A stretch of 54,412 nucleotides of DNA. Origin: an uncultured Balneolaceae bacterium (GTDB taxonomy: Bacteria > Bacteroidota > Rhodothermia > Balneolales > Balneolaceae). The notes below the pieces were generated by a model. That model was not told the DNA's origin and made no database searches. It worked only from the letters and a program-made list of their open reading frames with translations. The stretch covers positions 1 through 54,412 of the forward strand of contig CALJMB010000223.1 in assembly GCA_937982515.1 (NCBI GenBank), read 5' to 3'. The position numbers and the translations under genes were made by a program. This document shows, piece by piece, positions 42,859 to 52,961 of the stretch; positions within the stretch are counted from its first letter, which is position 1; every line of letters starts with the position of its first letter.

Positions 42859-42943
42859 AACTGCGTATCAACTCCGTATAGTCTCCGTATGAACTCCGTA
42901 TCAACACCGTATATAAGCGGAGTTGATACGGAACTGATACGGG
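42859..42943. repeat. 11-base repeat array with inverted copies
   Basis: Five consecutive variants of AACTCCGTATC (AACTGCGTATC, AACTCCGTAT, AGTCTCCGTATG, AACTCCGTATC, AACACCGTATA) run from 42859 to about 42915. Two inverted copies follow (GGAGTTGATACGG and GAACTGATACGG). The 11-base step is close to one helical turn, which would place all copies on one face of the DNA. No spacers of CRISPR size exist. Possible binding-site array or cruciform; function unknown. Confidence 0.65.
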
Positions 42944-43325
42944 CTTGGTTTGCAATTGTGCAGGTGATAATACGAGAAGGGTATGGCGGGGACACAAAGA
43001 TAACGATGAGAAATACCGGGCACAGACAGAATGGCAGTCAGAACAAAATAAACATATATAATATCATAGATTACAAAAGATACAGTCGTGATATCAATAT
43101 ATATACAGACTTTCGTATTCAGGCCTCATGGAGCATAATCGGTATGCGTTCCTGTATGGGATACGGATTTTACCGCTCAGTATCAGGCCGATCGGAATCG
43201 GCTGCCATCCTGTATTCCAGCTTTAAAGCGCTCTCATACCTCTCAATCGCTAAACGCCTGCGGAGTTCGGGGCAAGTGTGTAACCGGATATGATACAATG
43301 TAGCCTGTACCATACAGATGGCAAT

Positions 43326-43364
43326 AAAAAAAGCCTCACCCTCCTGTTGGAGAGTGAGGCTTTA
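43326..43364 (-). terminator. Rho-independent terminator after groEL
   Basis: On the minus strand GCCTCACTCTCC pairs with GGAGGGTGAGGC around the 4-base loop AACA, and TTTTTTTATTGC follows. It lies about 45 bases past the groEL stop and closes the groES-groEL operon. Confidence 0.92.
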
Positions 43365-43408
43365 TATCGAGTTAATCGTCTTCCGACAATCGGGGAATCA
43401 ACGGATGA

Positions 43409-45076
<1,668 letters not shown>

Positions 45077-45137
45077 AGTTCTCCTGTAATTTTTATTTAG
45101 TTTATAATTGAATTCGTTATGTAATGAAAGGTCATGC

Positions 45138-45431
45138 TTAAGAAATGATTCCCAATATGTCGGCTTCACGCATAATCAGGTATTCCTCCCCGTCAAGCGT
45201 GATTTCGGTACCGGAGTACTTACCATAGAGTACGGTATCCCCTTCCTTTACCGACATATCGATCTTGGTTCCGTTTTCAACTTTGCCTGGCCCTGCAGCT
45301 ACCACTTTCCCTTTTTGTGGTTTTTCTTTTGCTGTATCAGGAATGATTATACCGGAGCTGGTTTTTTCTTCAGCAGCTTCCGGCTGAACCAAAACGCGAT
45401 CGCTCAATGGTTTTATTTTAGTTTTAGCCAT
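45138..45431 (-). CDS. groES: Co-chaperonin GroES (Hsp10)
   Basis: 97 residues, heptameric lid of the GroEL chamber. IKPLSDRVLVQPEAAEEKTS at the N-terminus is followed by the mobile loop (SSGIIIPDTAKEKPQKG, about 26-42), and then VAAGPGKVENGT and the C-terminal YLIMREADILGII. Start ATG at 45431. Upstream is a sigma-54-type promoter motif at 45577-45592, implying a leader of about 134 bases. The putative ribosome-binding stretch AGGGAG overlaps a short hairpin (45443-45454). Confidence 0.97.
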   Translation of the reverse strand: MAKTKIKPLSDRVLVQPEAAEEKTSSGIIIPDTAKEKPQKGKVVAAGPGKVENGTKIDMSVKEGDTVLYGKYSGTEITLDGEEYLIMREADILGIIS

Positions 45432-45442
45432 ATGTATGACTC

Positions 45443-45454
45443 CCTAAGTTTAGG
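45443..45454 (-). promoter_or_regulatory. Short inverted repeat over the groES ribosome-binding region
   Basis: CCTAAACTTAGG on the minus strand can fold on itself (CCTA/TAGG with a 4-base loop). It overlaps the AGGGA purine run that probably serves as ribosome-binding site, about 10 bases before the groES ATG. It could weakly mask the site at low temperature, but the stem is short. Confidence 0.3.
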
Positions 45455-45576
45455 TTAATAGTTAAATTTTAAGTTTCATTATTGATTTGAGTCGAAATTC
45501 ATTTATTGAATTCAGACTTAATTTTTTTTCAGCTCCCCAGAAGCTCACAAACTTCTGCCTGACAGATTGTTAAGGA

Positions 45577-45592
45577 AGCAAGTTCCATACCA
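45577..45592 (-). promoter_or_regulatory. Sigma-54-type (-24/-12) promoter of groESL
   Basis: On the minus strand: TGGTAT, five bases (GGAAC), TTGCT, preceded by T. The invariant GG and GC are exactly 10 bases apart and the -12 element TTGCT is perfect; the -24 element differs from TGGCAC at two positions. The predicted start near 45565 gives a leader of about 134 bases. Same architecture as the hsp20 promoter 17 kb away. Confidence 0.6.
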
Positions 45593-45697
45593 AAATGGTA
45601 GTAACAGACATAATAACGTTATATAATGGGGTTAAGTAGAATTTTCGGGACTCTTTTTACCTGAGCAAGTCATTTTGGAATGATAGAAGTCGAAATT

Positions 45698-46471
45698 TCA
45701 GGTCAAAATGCCACCTTGTTCCAAATGTGCTGTCAACTTTTCATATGTTGAAGGAGGCCAGGCTTCAGCTCGCTTGTCAAAATCAAAACCTGCCGGCAGA
45801 TCTTTGCCTAAAAGGGGCTTCAGGGCGTTCCTCAATTTTTTGCGTCGCTGGTTAAATGCCATGCGCACTACTGTTTTCAGATGAGCGTCACTGCAGCTTA
45901 GTTTTCTCTTGTCGAACTGCAGATATACAACAGCGCTTTCAACTTTAGGGGGAGGGTTGAAGCAATGTCTGGATACAGGAAACAGTATCTCCGGCCTGCT
46001 CATTAACTGGGTTTGCACACTCAGAATTCCATATTCCTTGGTTCGGGTCTCCGCTGTTAAACGTACAGCCACCTCTTTTTGCATCATTAGTATGGCATCC
46101 GCCAGGACTTCCCGTGCCTCTAGTAATGCAAACAAAATCTGACTGGTAATATAATAAGGCAGGTTGCCAACCACATGGGTCAGAGATCTTCCTTTAGATA
46201 GTTCCTGCCAGTTTATATCCAATACATTTTGATGATGTATGGTAAGATCCGGATATCGTTGTCGTAAAGCCTCTACAGCGCGCCGATCGATCTCTACAGC
46301 CTGAACATCTTTGAACCGTTCCAATAAGGCCCCGGTCAACGCACCCGTGCCTGCTCCGATTTCAATAATGCGGCTTTCTTCTGCGGCATGAACAGAAGAA
46401 ACAATTTTTTCTATAATGTTTTGATCGGCTAAAAAATGTTGACCTAAGCTTTTTTTAGGACGTATGGACAT
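45698..46471 (-). CDS. rsmA: 16S rRNA dimethyladenosine transferase
   Basis: Also called KsgA: dimethylates two adjacent adenines in the 3'-terminal helix of 16S rRNA during small-subunit maturation. 257 residues. SAM-binding motifs: KKSLGQHFLADQNIIEKIV (5-23), IIEIGAGTGALTGALLER (about 34-51), VQAVEIDRRAVEALR, and the catalytic motif VGNLPYYITSQI (about 102-113). The C-terminal helical domain has MAFNQRRKKLRNAL. Start ATG at 46471. It sits upstream of groES on the same strand with a 266-base gap carrying the groESL promoter. Confidence 0.96.
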   Translation of the reverse strand: MSIRPKKSLGQHFLADQNIIEKIVSSVHAAEESRIIEIGAGTGALTGALLERFKDVQAVEIDRRAVEALRQRYPDLTIHHQNVLDINWQELSKGRSLTHVVGNLPYYITSQILFALLEAREVLADAILMMQKEVAVRLTAETRTKEYGILSVQTQLMSRPEILFPVSRHCFNPPPKVESAVVYLQFDKRKLSCSDAHLKTVVRMAFNQRRKKLRNALKPLLGKDLPAGFDFDKRAEAWPPSTYEKLTAHLEQGGILT

Positions 46472-46880
46472 ATTGCTTTTAAATTTCTAATGGTGGACAA
46501 GCACACAATGGATACGAATTCCATTTTAAATGTCGATATAAGTGCCCGGCTTTTTTAAACCGGGGTTAGTATGTAAATTTTCAAATCAAGAGAGCTCCCG
46601 TCCTTTCAGCGTACGATAACAGGCTGAAACCCTTCCGGCTCAGAGCCACGCCTCATCCCCGCCCCGAAAGCCTTCGGAACGGGATAATAATGTGAGCCGG
46701 TATATTGAGATAGAATCCGTACAAAAATGAACCAGCCCGAGTCCGGCCGACCTGTTCCCATAAAACTAATCATAAAATCATCTCCATCCGGCCTCTCATT
46801 TCTAACCCAATGTTTTGCTTAGACCTTCCGATTGAATTAACTTAGGTTAAACGTCACCTAATGGATGCCTCAAATTTGCC
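46472..46880. other. Gene-free divergent region rsmA / ald
   Basis: 409 bases without a credible gene. It holds two GC-rich hairpins: CCCGG/CCGGG around 46539-46566, and CCGAAAGCCTTCGG at 46664-46677 flanked by CATCCCCGCC and GGAACGGGATAAT, which resembles the TCATCCCG...CGGGATGA palindrome family seen at 42083-42213. Promoters for both divergent genes must lie here but none could be chosen with confidence. Confidence 0.5.
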
Positions 46881-48095
46881 ATGGACATCTCTTCACTCGA
46901 AACCGAACAAATTGGGATTAAGACTTTAGAAAAACACCTTATGAAGTCGCAATCCAAAGTATCCCTTAAAATAGGGCTCCCCAGGGAAGTCTCCAATGAT
47001 GAACGGCGTATTTCTTTAACTCCCGGTGGAATTTCTATCTTAAAAGCCAATGGCCATCATATTATTATTGAAAATCAGGCTGGGGAAGAAGCCCGGTTTT
47101 CGGATCAGGAATATGCAGATGCAGGAGCGGAAATTGCCTTAAGCGCCGAAGAACTGTATAAAAAATCGGAATTAATTGTAAAAGTTGCACCTCCCCGTCA
47201 GGATGAATATGAACTGCTTCAACCCAGGCAGACGTTGCTTTCAGCTCTGCACCTGGGCAACACAGGCGAAGAGTACCTGCATCTGCTCATTAAAAAAGGC
47301 ATCACTGCTATCGGCTATGAGTTTATCCAGGGAGAAGACAAAGAATTCCCAATAGTACGAATGATGCATGAGATAACAGGTTCGATGGCTGTTCAGATTG
47401 CCGCCCACTATCTGGAGAAAAGCGGGGGAGGGCAGGGAATTATGCTGGGGGGTATATCAGGCATTCCTCCTGCAACTGTCGTTATACTTGGGGCGGGCAT
47501 CACAGCTGAATACGCTGCCCGGACTGCTTTGGGCTATGGCGCACAAGTGTTTGTAATGGATAATGACCTTACCCAGCTTCGCCGCCTGGAAAATTCATTA
47601 GATCGAAGAATCATCACGGCTACTGCCAATTATCAGTATCTGTCGTCAGCTCTCCAGTACGCTGACGTAGTAATTGGTGCCGCTTTGTTTGAAGGGGAAC
47701 GCGCCCCTATCTGGGTTACGGAATCTATGGTGGCCAGTATGAAACCAGGAAGTATTATTGTAGACACCGTTATAGATCAGGGTGGATGTGTTGCTACCAG
47801 CCATGCCACCAGCCATTCTAAGCCTACATTTGTGAAGCATGGCGTTATCCACTATTGTGTGCCAAATATACCCTCTAATGTAGCACGCACGGCCACTTAT
47901 GCTCTAAATAACGTTATCGTCCCGTACCTGCTGGCCATCGGCGATGCAGGGGGAATTAAGGAGTGCCTTTGGTCTAACATCGCTCTTAGAAACGGAACGT
48001 ATGTTTATAAAAACAATTTAACTAAAAGATCTCTCTCCAGGCTGTTTAACATGCCATACCGCGACATTGAAATGTTGATTGCAAGCCAGATTTAG
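46881..48095 (+). CDS. ald: Alanine dehydrogenase
   Basis: Interconverts L-alanine and pyruvate plus ammonia with NAD(H). 404 residues, about 30 longer at the N-terminus than the Bacillus enzyme, as in the Bacteroidota-type subfamily. IGLPREVSNDERRISLTP (about 31-48) carries the substrate Arg, LIVKVAPP the catalytic Lys, and SALHLGNTG the catalytic His. The Rossmann motif VVILGAGITAEYAARTALGYG (about 203-223) is followed by the Asp of MDNDL that binds NAD. The C-terminal region includes VPNIPSNVARTATYAL. ATG at 46881 was taken; an in-frame ATG at 46941 would give a shorter form. Confidence 0.9.
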   Translation: MDISSLETEQIGIKTLEKHLMKSQSKVSLKIGLPREVSNDERRISLTPGGISILKANGHHIIIENQAGEEARFSDQEYADAGAEIALSAEELYKKSELIVKVAPPRQDEYELLQPRQTLLSALHLGNTGEEYLHLLIKKGITAIGYEFIQGEDKEFPIVRMMHEITGSMAVQIAAHYLEKSGGGQGIMLGGISGIPPATVVILGAGITAEYAARTALGYGAQVFVMDNDLTQLRRLENSLDRRIITATANYQYLSSALQYADVVIGAALFEGERAPIWVTESMVASMKPGSIIVDTVIDQGGCVATSHATSHSKPTFVKHGVIHYCVPNIPSNVARTATYALNNVIVPYLLAIGDAGGIKECLWSNIALRNGTYVYKNNLTKRSLSRLFNMPYRDIEMLIASQI

Positions 48096-48352
48096 CCAGT
48101 GTCTGCCGGGTTTGGGAAGCAAAGTCAGGCATAAAACGGGACTACCAGTGTTAGTCAGCTACATCCTGTCACTCCCACAGAACGCAAAGGCCACAGCCAG
48201 GGCCGATGAGCACAGATAAAATGTGACGTCGGATATCATGATCAGCGAAGACCGATCTCATTCGTAGCTCCCGTGTTTCCTTTTATGTGGCCGTTGAGCA
48301 TGGACACGCTATCAGCAACAGACAACCAACAACATACCGCAGCCTAATTACA

Positions 48353-48727
48353 ATGACTAATTCGGAGCTTAGCGAAAAAAATTTCAAACGTATTTCTTTT
48401 CTTAACTGGGCAATGAGCCTGCCGCTTATTATTCTCTTTGCCTGGCCGTACTTGTATATCTGTGGGTTTCTTAGTGTAAAAGAAACAGTAGCTTACCTCG
48501 GATCCATAATTTTTTCGATCCCATTTATGACCACCATCCTACACGGTAATGTTACAACGGCACTGGGTAGTGCACACAGACACCATTATTATAATTGGTT
48601 GTGTGAAAAGCCTGTGACCTTTGGGCTGTTTTTTAGCCCTCTGTTTATGAAGACCCGCTTCAGGCTGGTGATGGTACTGATTAGCCTTGTCCTGCTGGCG
48701 ATAGAGTACTTTATTGGTTTTGGTTGA
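48353..48727 (+). CDS. Small three-segment membrane protein
   Basis: 124 residues from ATG 48353; a GTG at 48287 would add a hydrophilic 22-residue leader and is less likely. Three hydrophobic segments occur (FLNWAMSLPLIILFAWPYLYI at about 15-36, ETVAYLGSIIFSIPFMTTIL at about 43-63, LVMVLISLVLLAIEYFIGF at the end) with a His-rich loop between the second and third (ALGSAHRHHYYNWL). No known family recognised. It follows ald by 257 bases and converges on acs. Confidence 0.7.
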   Translation: MTNSELSEKNFKRISFLNWAMSLPLIILFAWPYLYICGFLSVKETVAYLGSIIFSIPFMTTILHGNVTTALGSAHRHHYYNWLCEKPVTFGLFFSPLFMKTRFRLVMVLISLVLLAIEYFIGFG

Positions 48728-48780
48728 GGTGCAAGAGATGTATTAAAACCAGGAAGCGGGCCCGGTTTTGGTCAGGACGC

Positions 48781-48807
48781 GTTGACATTCAACCTGGAAA
48801 TGTCAAC
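48781..48807. terminator. 9-9-9 inverted repeat between convergent genes
   Basis: GTTGACATT (48781-48789) and AATGTCAAC (48799-48807) are perfect reverse complements around a 9-base loop. It lies between the convergent membrane-protein and acs genes, 10 bases from the acs stop. No T-run follows on either strand, so a bidirectional transcription block is plausible but unproven. Confidence 0.45.
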
Positions 48808-48817
48808 ACCCCCGCTA

Positions 48818-50716
48818 TTAATATGCTTTTCCTTTTTTAATCTCCTCTATCACACCCGGATCCAGCAGAGTTGAAATATCTCCGAGATCATCTGTGTCGC
48901 CGGCTGCAACTTTGCGGAGTATGCGGCGCATGATCTTGCCAGACCGCGTCTTGGGAAGCCCCTGCACCACCTGTATTTTATCCGGCTTGGCTATAGGGCT
49001 GATAAATTTGGACACCAGATCGTTTACCTCTTTCTTGAATGCGGCCAGGTCATCTATACCATTTTCGCAAATGGCGAAGGCAAAGATACCTTCCCCTTTT
49101 ATATCGTGTGGATACCCAACCACGGCAGATTCAATAACCAGCGGATGCTCGTCTATGGCATTTTCAATTTCGGCAGTTCCCAGGCGATGGCCGGAAACAT
49201 TCAGTACGTCATCCACCCGTCCGGTGATACGATAATATCCATCTTTATCGCGCCGGCTGCCATCGCCGGTGAGATAATATCCTTTGTGCTTGTTGAAATA
49301 GGTCTCCATGTAGCGTTCATGGTCTCCCCAAATACCACGCGTTACCCCCGGCCATGGATACTTAATAGCAAGGTTGCCCTCTGCCTCCTTATCTTCGATT
49401 TCATTCCCTTCATTATCTAAAATAGCAGGCTGTATTCCCGGCAGCGGCAGCGTAGCATACCCTGGCTTGGTAGGGGTAATACCGGCAAGCGGTGAAATCA
49501 AGATGCCGGCCGTTTCAGTCTGCCACCAGGTATCCACAATCGGACAGTTTCCGTTCCCGATCTCTTTGTCGTACCAGTGCCATGCCTCTTCATTAATGGG
49601 TTCTCCAACACTTCCAAGCACTTTAAGACTGCTTAAATCATATTTTTTCGTGTATTCCAGGTCTTCTTTCATCAGGGCACGAATTGCCGTCGGTGCTGTA
49701 TAAAAGTGTGTTACATTGTATTTTTCGCACACCTCCCAAAAACGACCCGCATCCGGATAGGTAGGTACTCCCTCAAAAATAATGCTCGTATTTCCGTTGA
49801 GCAGTGGCCCGTAAATTACATATGAGTGGCCGGTAATCCATCCGGCATCGGCGGTACACCAGTAAACATCGTTCTCTTCTACCTGAAATACGTTACGCAG
49901 CGTATAGCTGGTAAAGACCATATAGCCGCCGCAGGTGTGCACCTGCCCCTTTGGTTTACCCGTTGAACCGGATGTGTAGAGAATAAATAATGGATCTTCG
50001 GCATCCATCTCGGCCGCCGTATGTTTCTTTGACGCATTGCGGATGAGCATATGCCACCATTCATCCCTACCTTCTACCCAATTAATTTCACGGTTTGTTC
50101 GCTGACAAACAATTACTTTCTCTACAGAGGGGCAGCTTTTGAGTGCTTCATCAGAAATATCTTTTAGTGGCACGTGCTTATCACCCCGGCGCAGTCCGTC
50201 ATTTGTGATTAACATTTTGGCCTCACAATCCTGAATACGGCCTGCCAATGATTGGGCGGAGAACCCCGCAAATACAATGGAGTGTATGGCACCAACACGG
50301 GCGCATGCCAGGGCAGCAATGGCCAGTTCAGGTGTCATAGCCATGTATATGGCTACACGATCGCCTTTTTGGATGCCCCGTGACTCCAGTACGTTGGCGA
50401 ACCGGCAAACATCTTCATGAAGCTGCCGATAGGTAATCGTCCGGCGAAAGGAATCAGGGTGATTGGGCTCAAAAATAAAAGCGGGTTTATTACCCATTGT
50501 GTTCAGGTGCCGGTCCAGACAGTTTTCGGTGATGTTCAGCTTACCCCCTTCAAACCATTTCACATCGCCGTTTACAAAGCTGCCGCTATGAGCTTTGTTC
50601 CAGTGTTTCCGCCAGTAAAATGTACCGGCTTCATGCTCCCAGAATGCCTCAGGATCATTGATACTTTCCTGATATACCGCTTTATACTCTTCGAGTGAGT
50701 TGATATTAAGCCACAT
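48818..50716 (-). CDS. acs: Acetyl-CoA synthetase
   Basis: Activates acetate to acetyl-CoA through acetyl-AMP. 632 residues, ANL superfamily. ILYTSGSTGKPKGQVHTCGG (about 247-266) is the phosphate loop, DTWWQTETAG near 398 the A5 motif, and TGDGSRRDKDGYYRITGRVDD the hinge region. The C-terminal PKTRSGKIMRRILRKVAAGD carries the lysine that is acetylated in regulated Acs enzymes. Start ATG at 50716. It lies downstream of the acetate-type symporter pair on the same strand (277-base gap), a common acetate scavenging arrangement. Confidence 0.96.
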   Translation of the reverse strand: MWLNINSLEEYKAVYQESINDPEAFWEHEAGTFYWRKHWNKAHSGSFVNGDVKWFEGGKLNITENCLDRHLNTMGNKPAFIFEPNHPDSFRRTITYRQLHEDVCRFANVLESRGIQKGDRVAIYMAMTPELAIAALACARVGAIHSIVFAGFSAQSLAGRIQDCEAKMLITNDGLRRGDKHVPLKDISDEALKSCPSVEKVIVCQRTNREINWVEGRDEWWHMLIRNASKKHTAAEMDAEDPLFILYTSGSTGKPKGQVHTCGGYMVFTSYTLRNVFQVEENDVYWCTADAGWITGHSYVIYGPLLNGNTSIIFEGVPTYPDAGRFWEVCEKYNVTHFYTAPTAIRALMKEDLEYTKKYDLSSLKVLGSVGEPINEEAWHWYDKEIGNGNCPIVDTWWQTETAGILISPLAGITPTKPGYATLPLPGIQPAILDNEGNEIEDKEAEGNLAIKYPWPGVTRGIWGDHERYMETYFNKHKGYYLTGDGSRRDKDGYYRITGRVDDVLNVSGHRLGTAEIENAIDEHPLVIESAVVGYPHDIKGEGIFAFAICENGIDDLAAFKKEVNDLVSKFISPIAKPDKIQVVQGLPKTRSGKIMRRILRKVAAGDTDDLGDISTLLDPGVIEEIKKGKAY

Positions 50717-50993
50717 CTTTGGATCCTTTTTGTCGCGATTACTGGTTTTTACTTCAGGGCGTGTGGGAAATTAACGTGAGTGGCGCCTTTGGATTGATTC
50801 GCTCCTCCAGGCCAATTGTCCATACGCCTTAGTTAAATATAAATAACAGAAGTTCTGTAAAATTTCCAATCCTGTAATGGATTATACTTTTATTTAGCGG
50901 CTGTAATCTGTGCCATTTCCCGGAGAGATTATGTACCAGACTTACACATGGAGTTGAGAGCACCAGCCTGTGGTATTATCGCTGATAACATGT
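50717..50993. other. Gap between symporter and acs
   Basis: 277 bases with no coding region. The spacing argues for a separate acs promoter. A TGGCAC-like start (minus strand, about 50918-50923) has no TTGC at the required distance, so a sigma-54 promoter is not supported. No other structure was recognised. Confidence 0.4.
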
Positions 50994-52676
50994 CTAACCC
51001 TTCGTTCCTCCCGGATAACGGATATTTTCAATCATTAAACCGATCTCTTCCGGCGGCTCGGAAGTCAGTCTTGAAATAATAATTGCAACAATCATATTAA
51101 CGGCCGCGGCCACTGCTCCAAATCCTTCAGGAGAAATACCAAACCACCATCCTTCGGGGCCTCCTCCTCCGAATCCTCCCAGCTTATACTTGATCATGTA
51201 AAAGAGCATCAGCATTATGCCTGCTACCATTCCCGAGATGGCACCTTCTCTGTTCATCCTCTTATCAAAAATACCCAGAATAATAGCCGGGAAGAATGAA
51301 GCGGCAGCTAAACCGAAAGCAAGGGCCACTGTTGCCGCCACAAAACCAGGCGGATTTATGCCAAAATAACCTGCAACCAGCACAGCTCCCCCCGCCGCAA
51401 CCCTTGCCCATGCCAACTCTGCTTTCTCTGAAATATCCGGGTTGATCTGTTTCTTAATAAGATCGCGCGATATGCTTGTTGAAATTACCAGTAACAGTCC
51501 GGCTGCCGTAGACAAGGCGGCTGCCAGCCCCCCTGCTACAACCAAACCTATAACCCAGTTGGGAAGATTGGCGATTTCCGGATTGGCCAGAACCATAATA
51601 TCATGATCTATGATCAGTTCATTGGCATCTTCATCGGCAACATATTGTATTTTACCATCCAGGTTTTTTTCATTGTATGTAATTAATCCGGTTTTTTCCC
51701 AGTTGGTAAACCAGGCAGGCACCTCGCTGTATTCACGGTCAGAGACCGTTTCAATCATATTTACCCGGGCAAACGAAGCGATGGCCGGCGCCGTTGTGTA
51801 AAGTATAGCAATAAACAAAAGAGCATAACCCACCGATTTTCTCGCATCACGAACCTTGGGAACGGTAAAAAATCTCACGATCACATGGGGGAGGCCCGCC
51901 GTTCCAATCATCAGCGCCAGTGTGATGGCAAATACATCGATCATCGACTTGGTTCCGGCGGTATATTCAGCAAAACCCAATTCTGTATTTAGCTGATTCA
52001 ATTTTTCCAATAGATAGGTGCCGGAACCATCCGCCAGTGTACTGCCAAATCCGATCTGTGGGATAAAACTGCCGGTCAGCTGGAAAGAAATGAAAAGAGC
52101 GGGAACCATATATGCAAAAATAAGGATGCAATACTGGGCCACCTGGGTGTAGGTGATGCCCTTCATTCCTCCCAGTACAGCATAAAAGAATACAATGCCC
52201 ATTCCGATATAAACCCCGGCATCGACCGAAACCTCCAGGAACCTGGCAAATACCACTCCTACACCTCTCATTTGTCCTGCCACATACGTGCATGAAACAA
52301 TAATAGCACAGATAACGGCAACCGTCCGCGCCACATCTGAATAATACCGGTCTCCGATAAAATCGGGTACGGTAAATTTCCCAAACTTACGAAGATAAGG
52401 TGCCAGTAAAAGTGCCAGAAGCACGTAACCTCCGGTCCATCCCATGAGGTAGACCGCCCCGTCGTACCCCATAAATGCAATCAAACCAGCCATGGATATG
52501 AACGAAGCGGCAGACATCCAGTCTGCCGCTGTAGCCATACCATTGGCAATGGGATGAACCCGTCCCCCGGCTATATAAAAATCACCCGTGGATGCAGCTC
52601 TCGACCAGATTGCAATACCTATGTATATGACAAAAGAAAGCCCCACTAAAATGTAGGTCCAAAGTTGGATATCCAT
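50994..52676 (-). CDS. Sodium:solute symporter, acetate-permease-like
   Basis: 560 residues with about 13 membrane segments, SSS family. The N-terminal YILVGLSFVIYIGIAIWSRA and the following FYIAGGRVHPIANGMATAADWMSAASF are the hallmark of the ActP/DUF4212-partnered group. An internal soluble loop (about 320-365, SDREYSEVPAWFTNWEKTG...) is present. It is likely to import acetate or another short carboxylate with Na+, inferred from the adjoining acs gene. Its start ATG at 52676 is 24 bases after the small-subunit stop, so the two are one transcriptional unit. Confidence 0.9.
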   Translation of the reverse strand: MDIQLWTYILVGLSFVIYIGIAIWSRAASTGDFYIAGGRVHPIANGMATAADWMSAASFISMAGLIAFMGYDGAVYLMGWTGGYVLLALLLAPYLRKFGKFTVPDFIGDRYYSDVARTVAVICAIIVSCTYVAGQMRGVGVVFARFLEVSVDAGVYIGMGIVFFYAVLGGMKGITYTQVAQYCILIFAYMVPALFISFQLTGSFIPQIGFGSTLADGSGTYLLEKLNQLNTELGFAEYTAGTKSMIDVFAITLALMIGTAGLPHVIVRFFTVPKVRDARKSVGYALLFIAILYTTAPAIASFARVNMIETVSDREYSEVPAWFTNWEKTGLITYNEKNLDGKIQYVADEDANELIIDHDIMVLANPEIANLPNWVIGLVVAGGLAAALSTAAGLLLVISTSISRDLIKKQINPDISEKAELAWARVAAGGAVLVAGYFGINPPGFVAATVALAFGLAAASFFPAIILGIFDKRMNREGAISGMVAGIMLMLFYMIKYKLGGFGGGGPEGWWFGISPEGFGAVAAAVNMIVAIIISRLTSEPPEEIGLMIENIRYPGGTKG

Positions 52677-52700
52677 CAGTCTCTCGTGTAGCGGTTAATA

Positions 52701-52961
52701 TTAATCTTCGTAAACGCCATACTCTATATCCAGCCGGTTCATAAGCCAGATATAGATAAAGATAAGAATAACAAACGCATAGATAGATCCTTGTTGGGCA
52801 AACCAGAAACCTATTTTAAAACCGCCTAAGCGTATCTCATTTAACTGTTCCACCCATAATATTCCAAATCCGTAGGATACCAGAAACCAGATCCCCATAA
52901 GAATACCCACGTACTTCAGATTGGCACGCCAGTACTTCTTCATTTTGTCTTCTTTGCCCAT
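52701..52961 (-). CDS. DUF4212 small subunit of the SSS symporter
   Basis: 86 residues from ATG 52961 (MGKEDKMKKYWRANLKYVGI); a TTG three bases upstream is less likely. Two membrane segments (YVGILMGIWFLVSYGFGILWV, and SIYAFVILIFIYIWLMNRLD) and the family terminal pattern DIEYGVYED. DUF4212 proteins are always found next to SSS transporters and are taken to be their accessory subunit. Here the transporter follows 24 bases later. Confidence 0.92.
   Translation of the reverse strand: MGKEDKMKKYWRANLKYVGILMGIWFLVSYGFGILWVEQLNEIRLGGFKIGFWFAQQGSIYAFVILIFIYIWLMNRLDIEYGVYED

Larger units (their letters stand above)
41558..43325. other. Gene-free island packed with repeats
   Basis: About 1.8 kb with no credible gene. 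Open frames here (for example 41791-42072, 42165-42515, 42793-43293) have repeat-derived, low-complexity translations and no family features. Contents in order: two diverged copies of a 45-base unit starting at about 41901 and 41987; a 131-base element at 42083-42213; three copies of an about 69-base REP-like unit at 42312-42528; AAGAACGTAACAGCCC-like motifs at about 42050 (reverse), 42234 and 42678; an AT-rich stretch from 42730; and an 11-base repeat array at 42859-42943. No transposase is present. This is the most repeat-dense part of the window. Confidence 0.75.

Noticed and set aside
42859..42943. CRISPR array
   Set aside because: Repeat step is 11 bases with no spacers, and no cas genes are present.
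42793..43293. 166-residue open frame in the repeat island
   Set aside because: The N-terminal half simply translates the 11-base repeat array (VSTPY twice); no family features, no ribosome-binding site, AT-rich non-coding composition after 43000.
45077..45169. N-terminal extension of groEL
   Set aside because: The AGGAG 5 bases before 45076 and the canonical MSAKLVHYD start show the real start; the extension overlaps the groES-groEL spacer.
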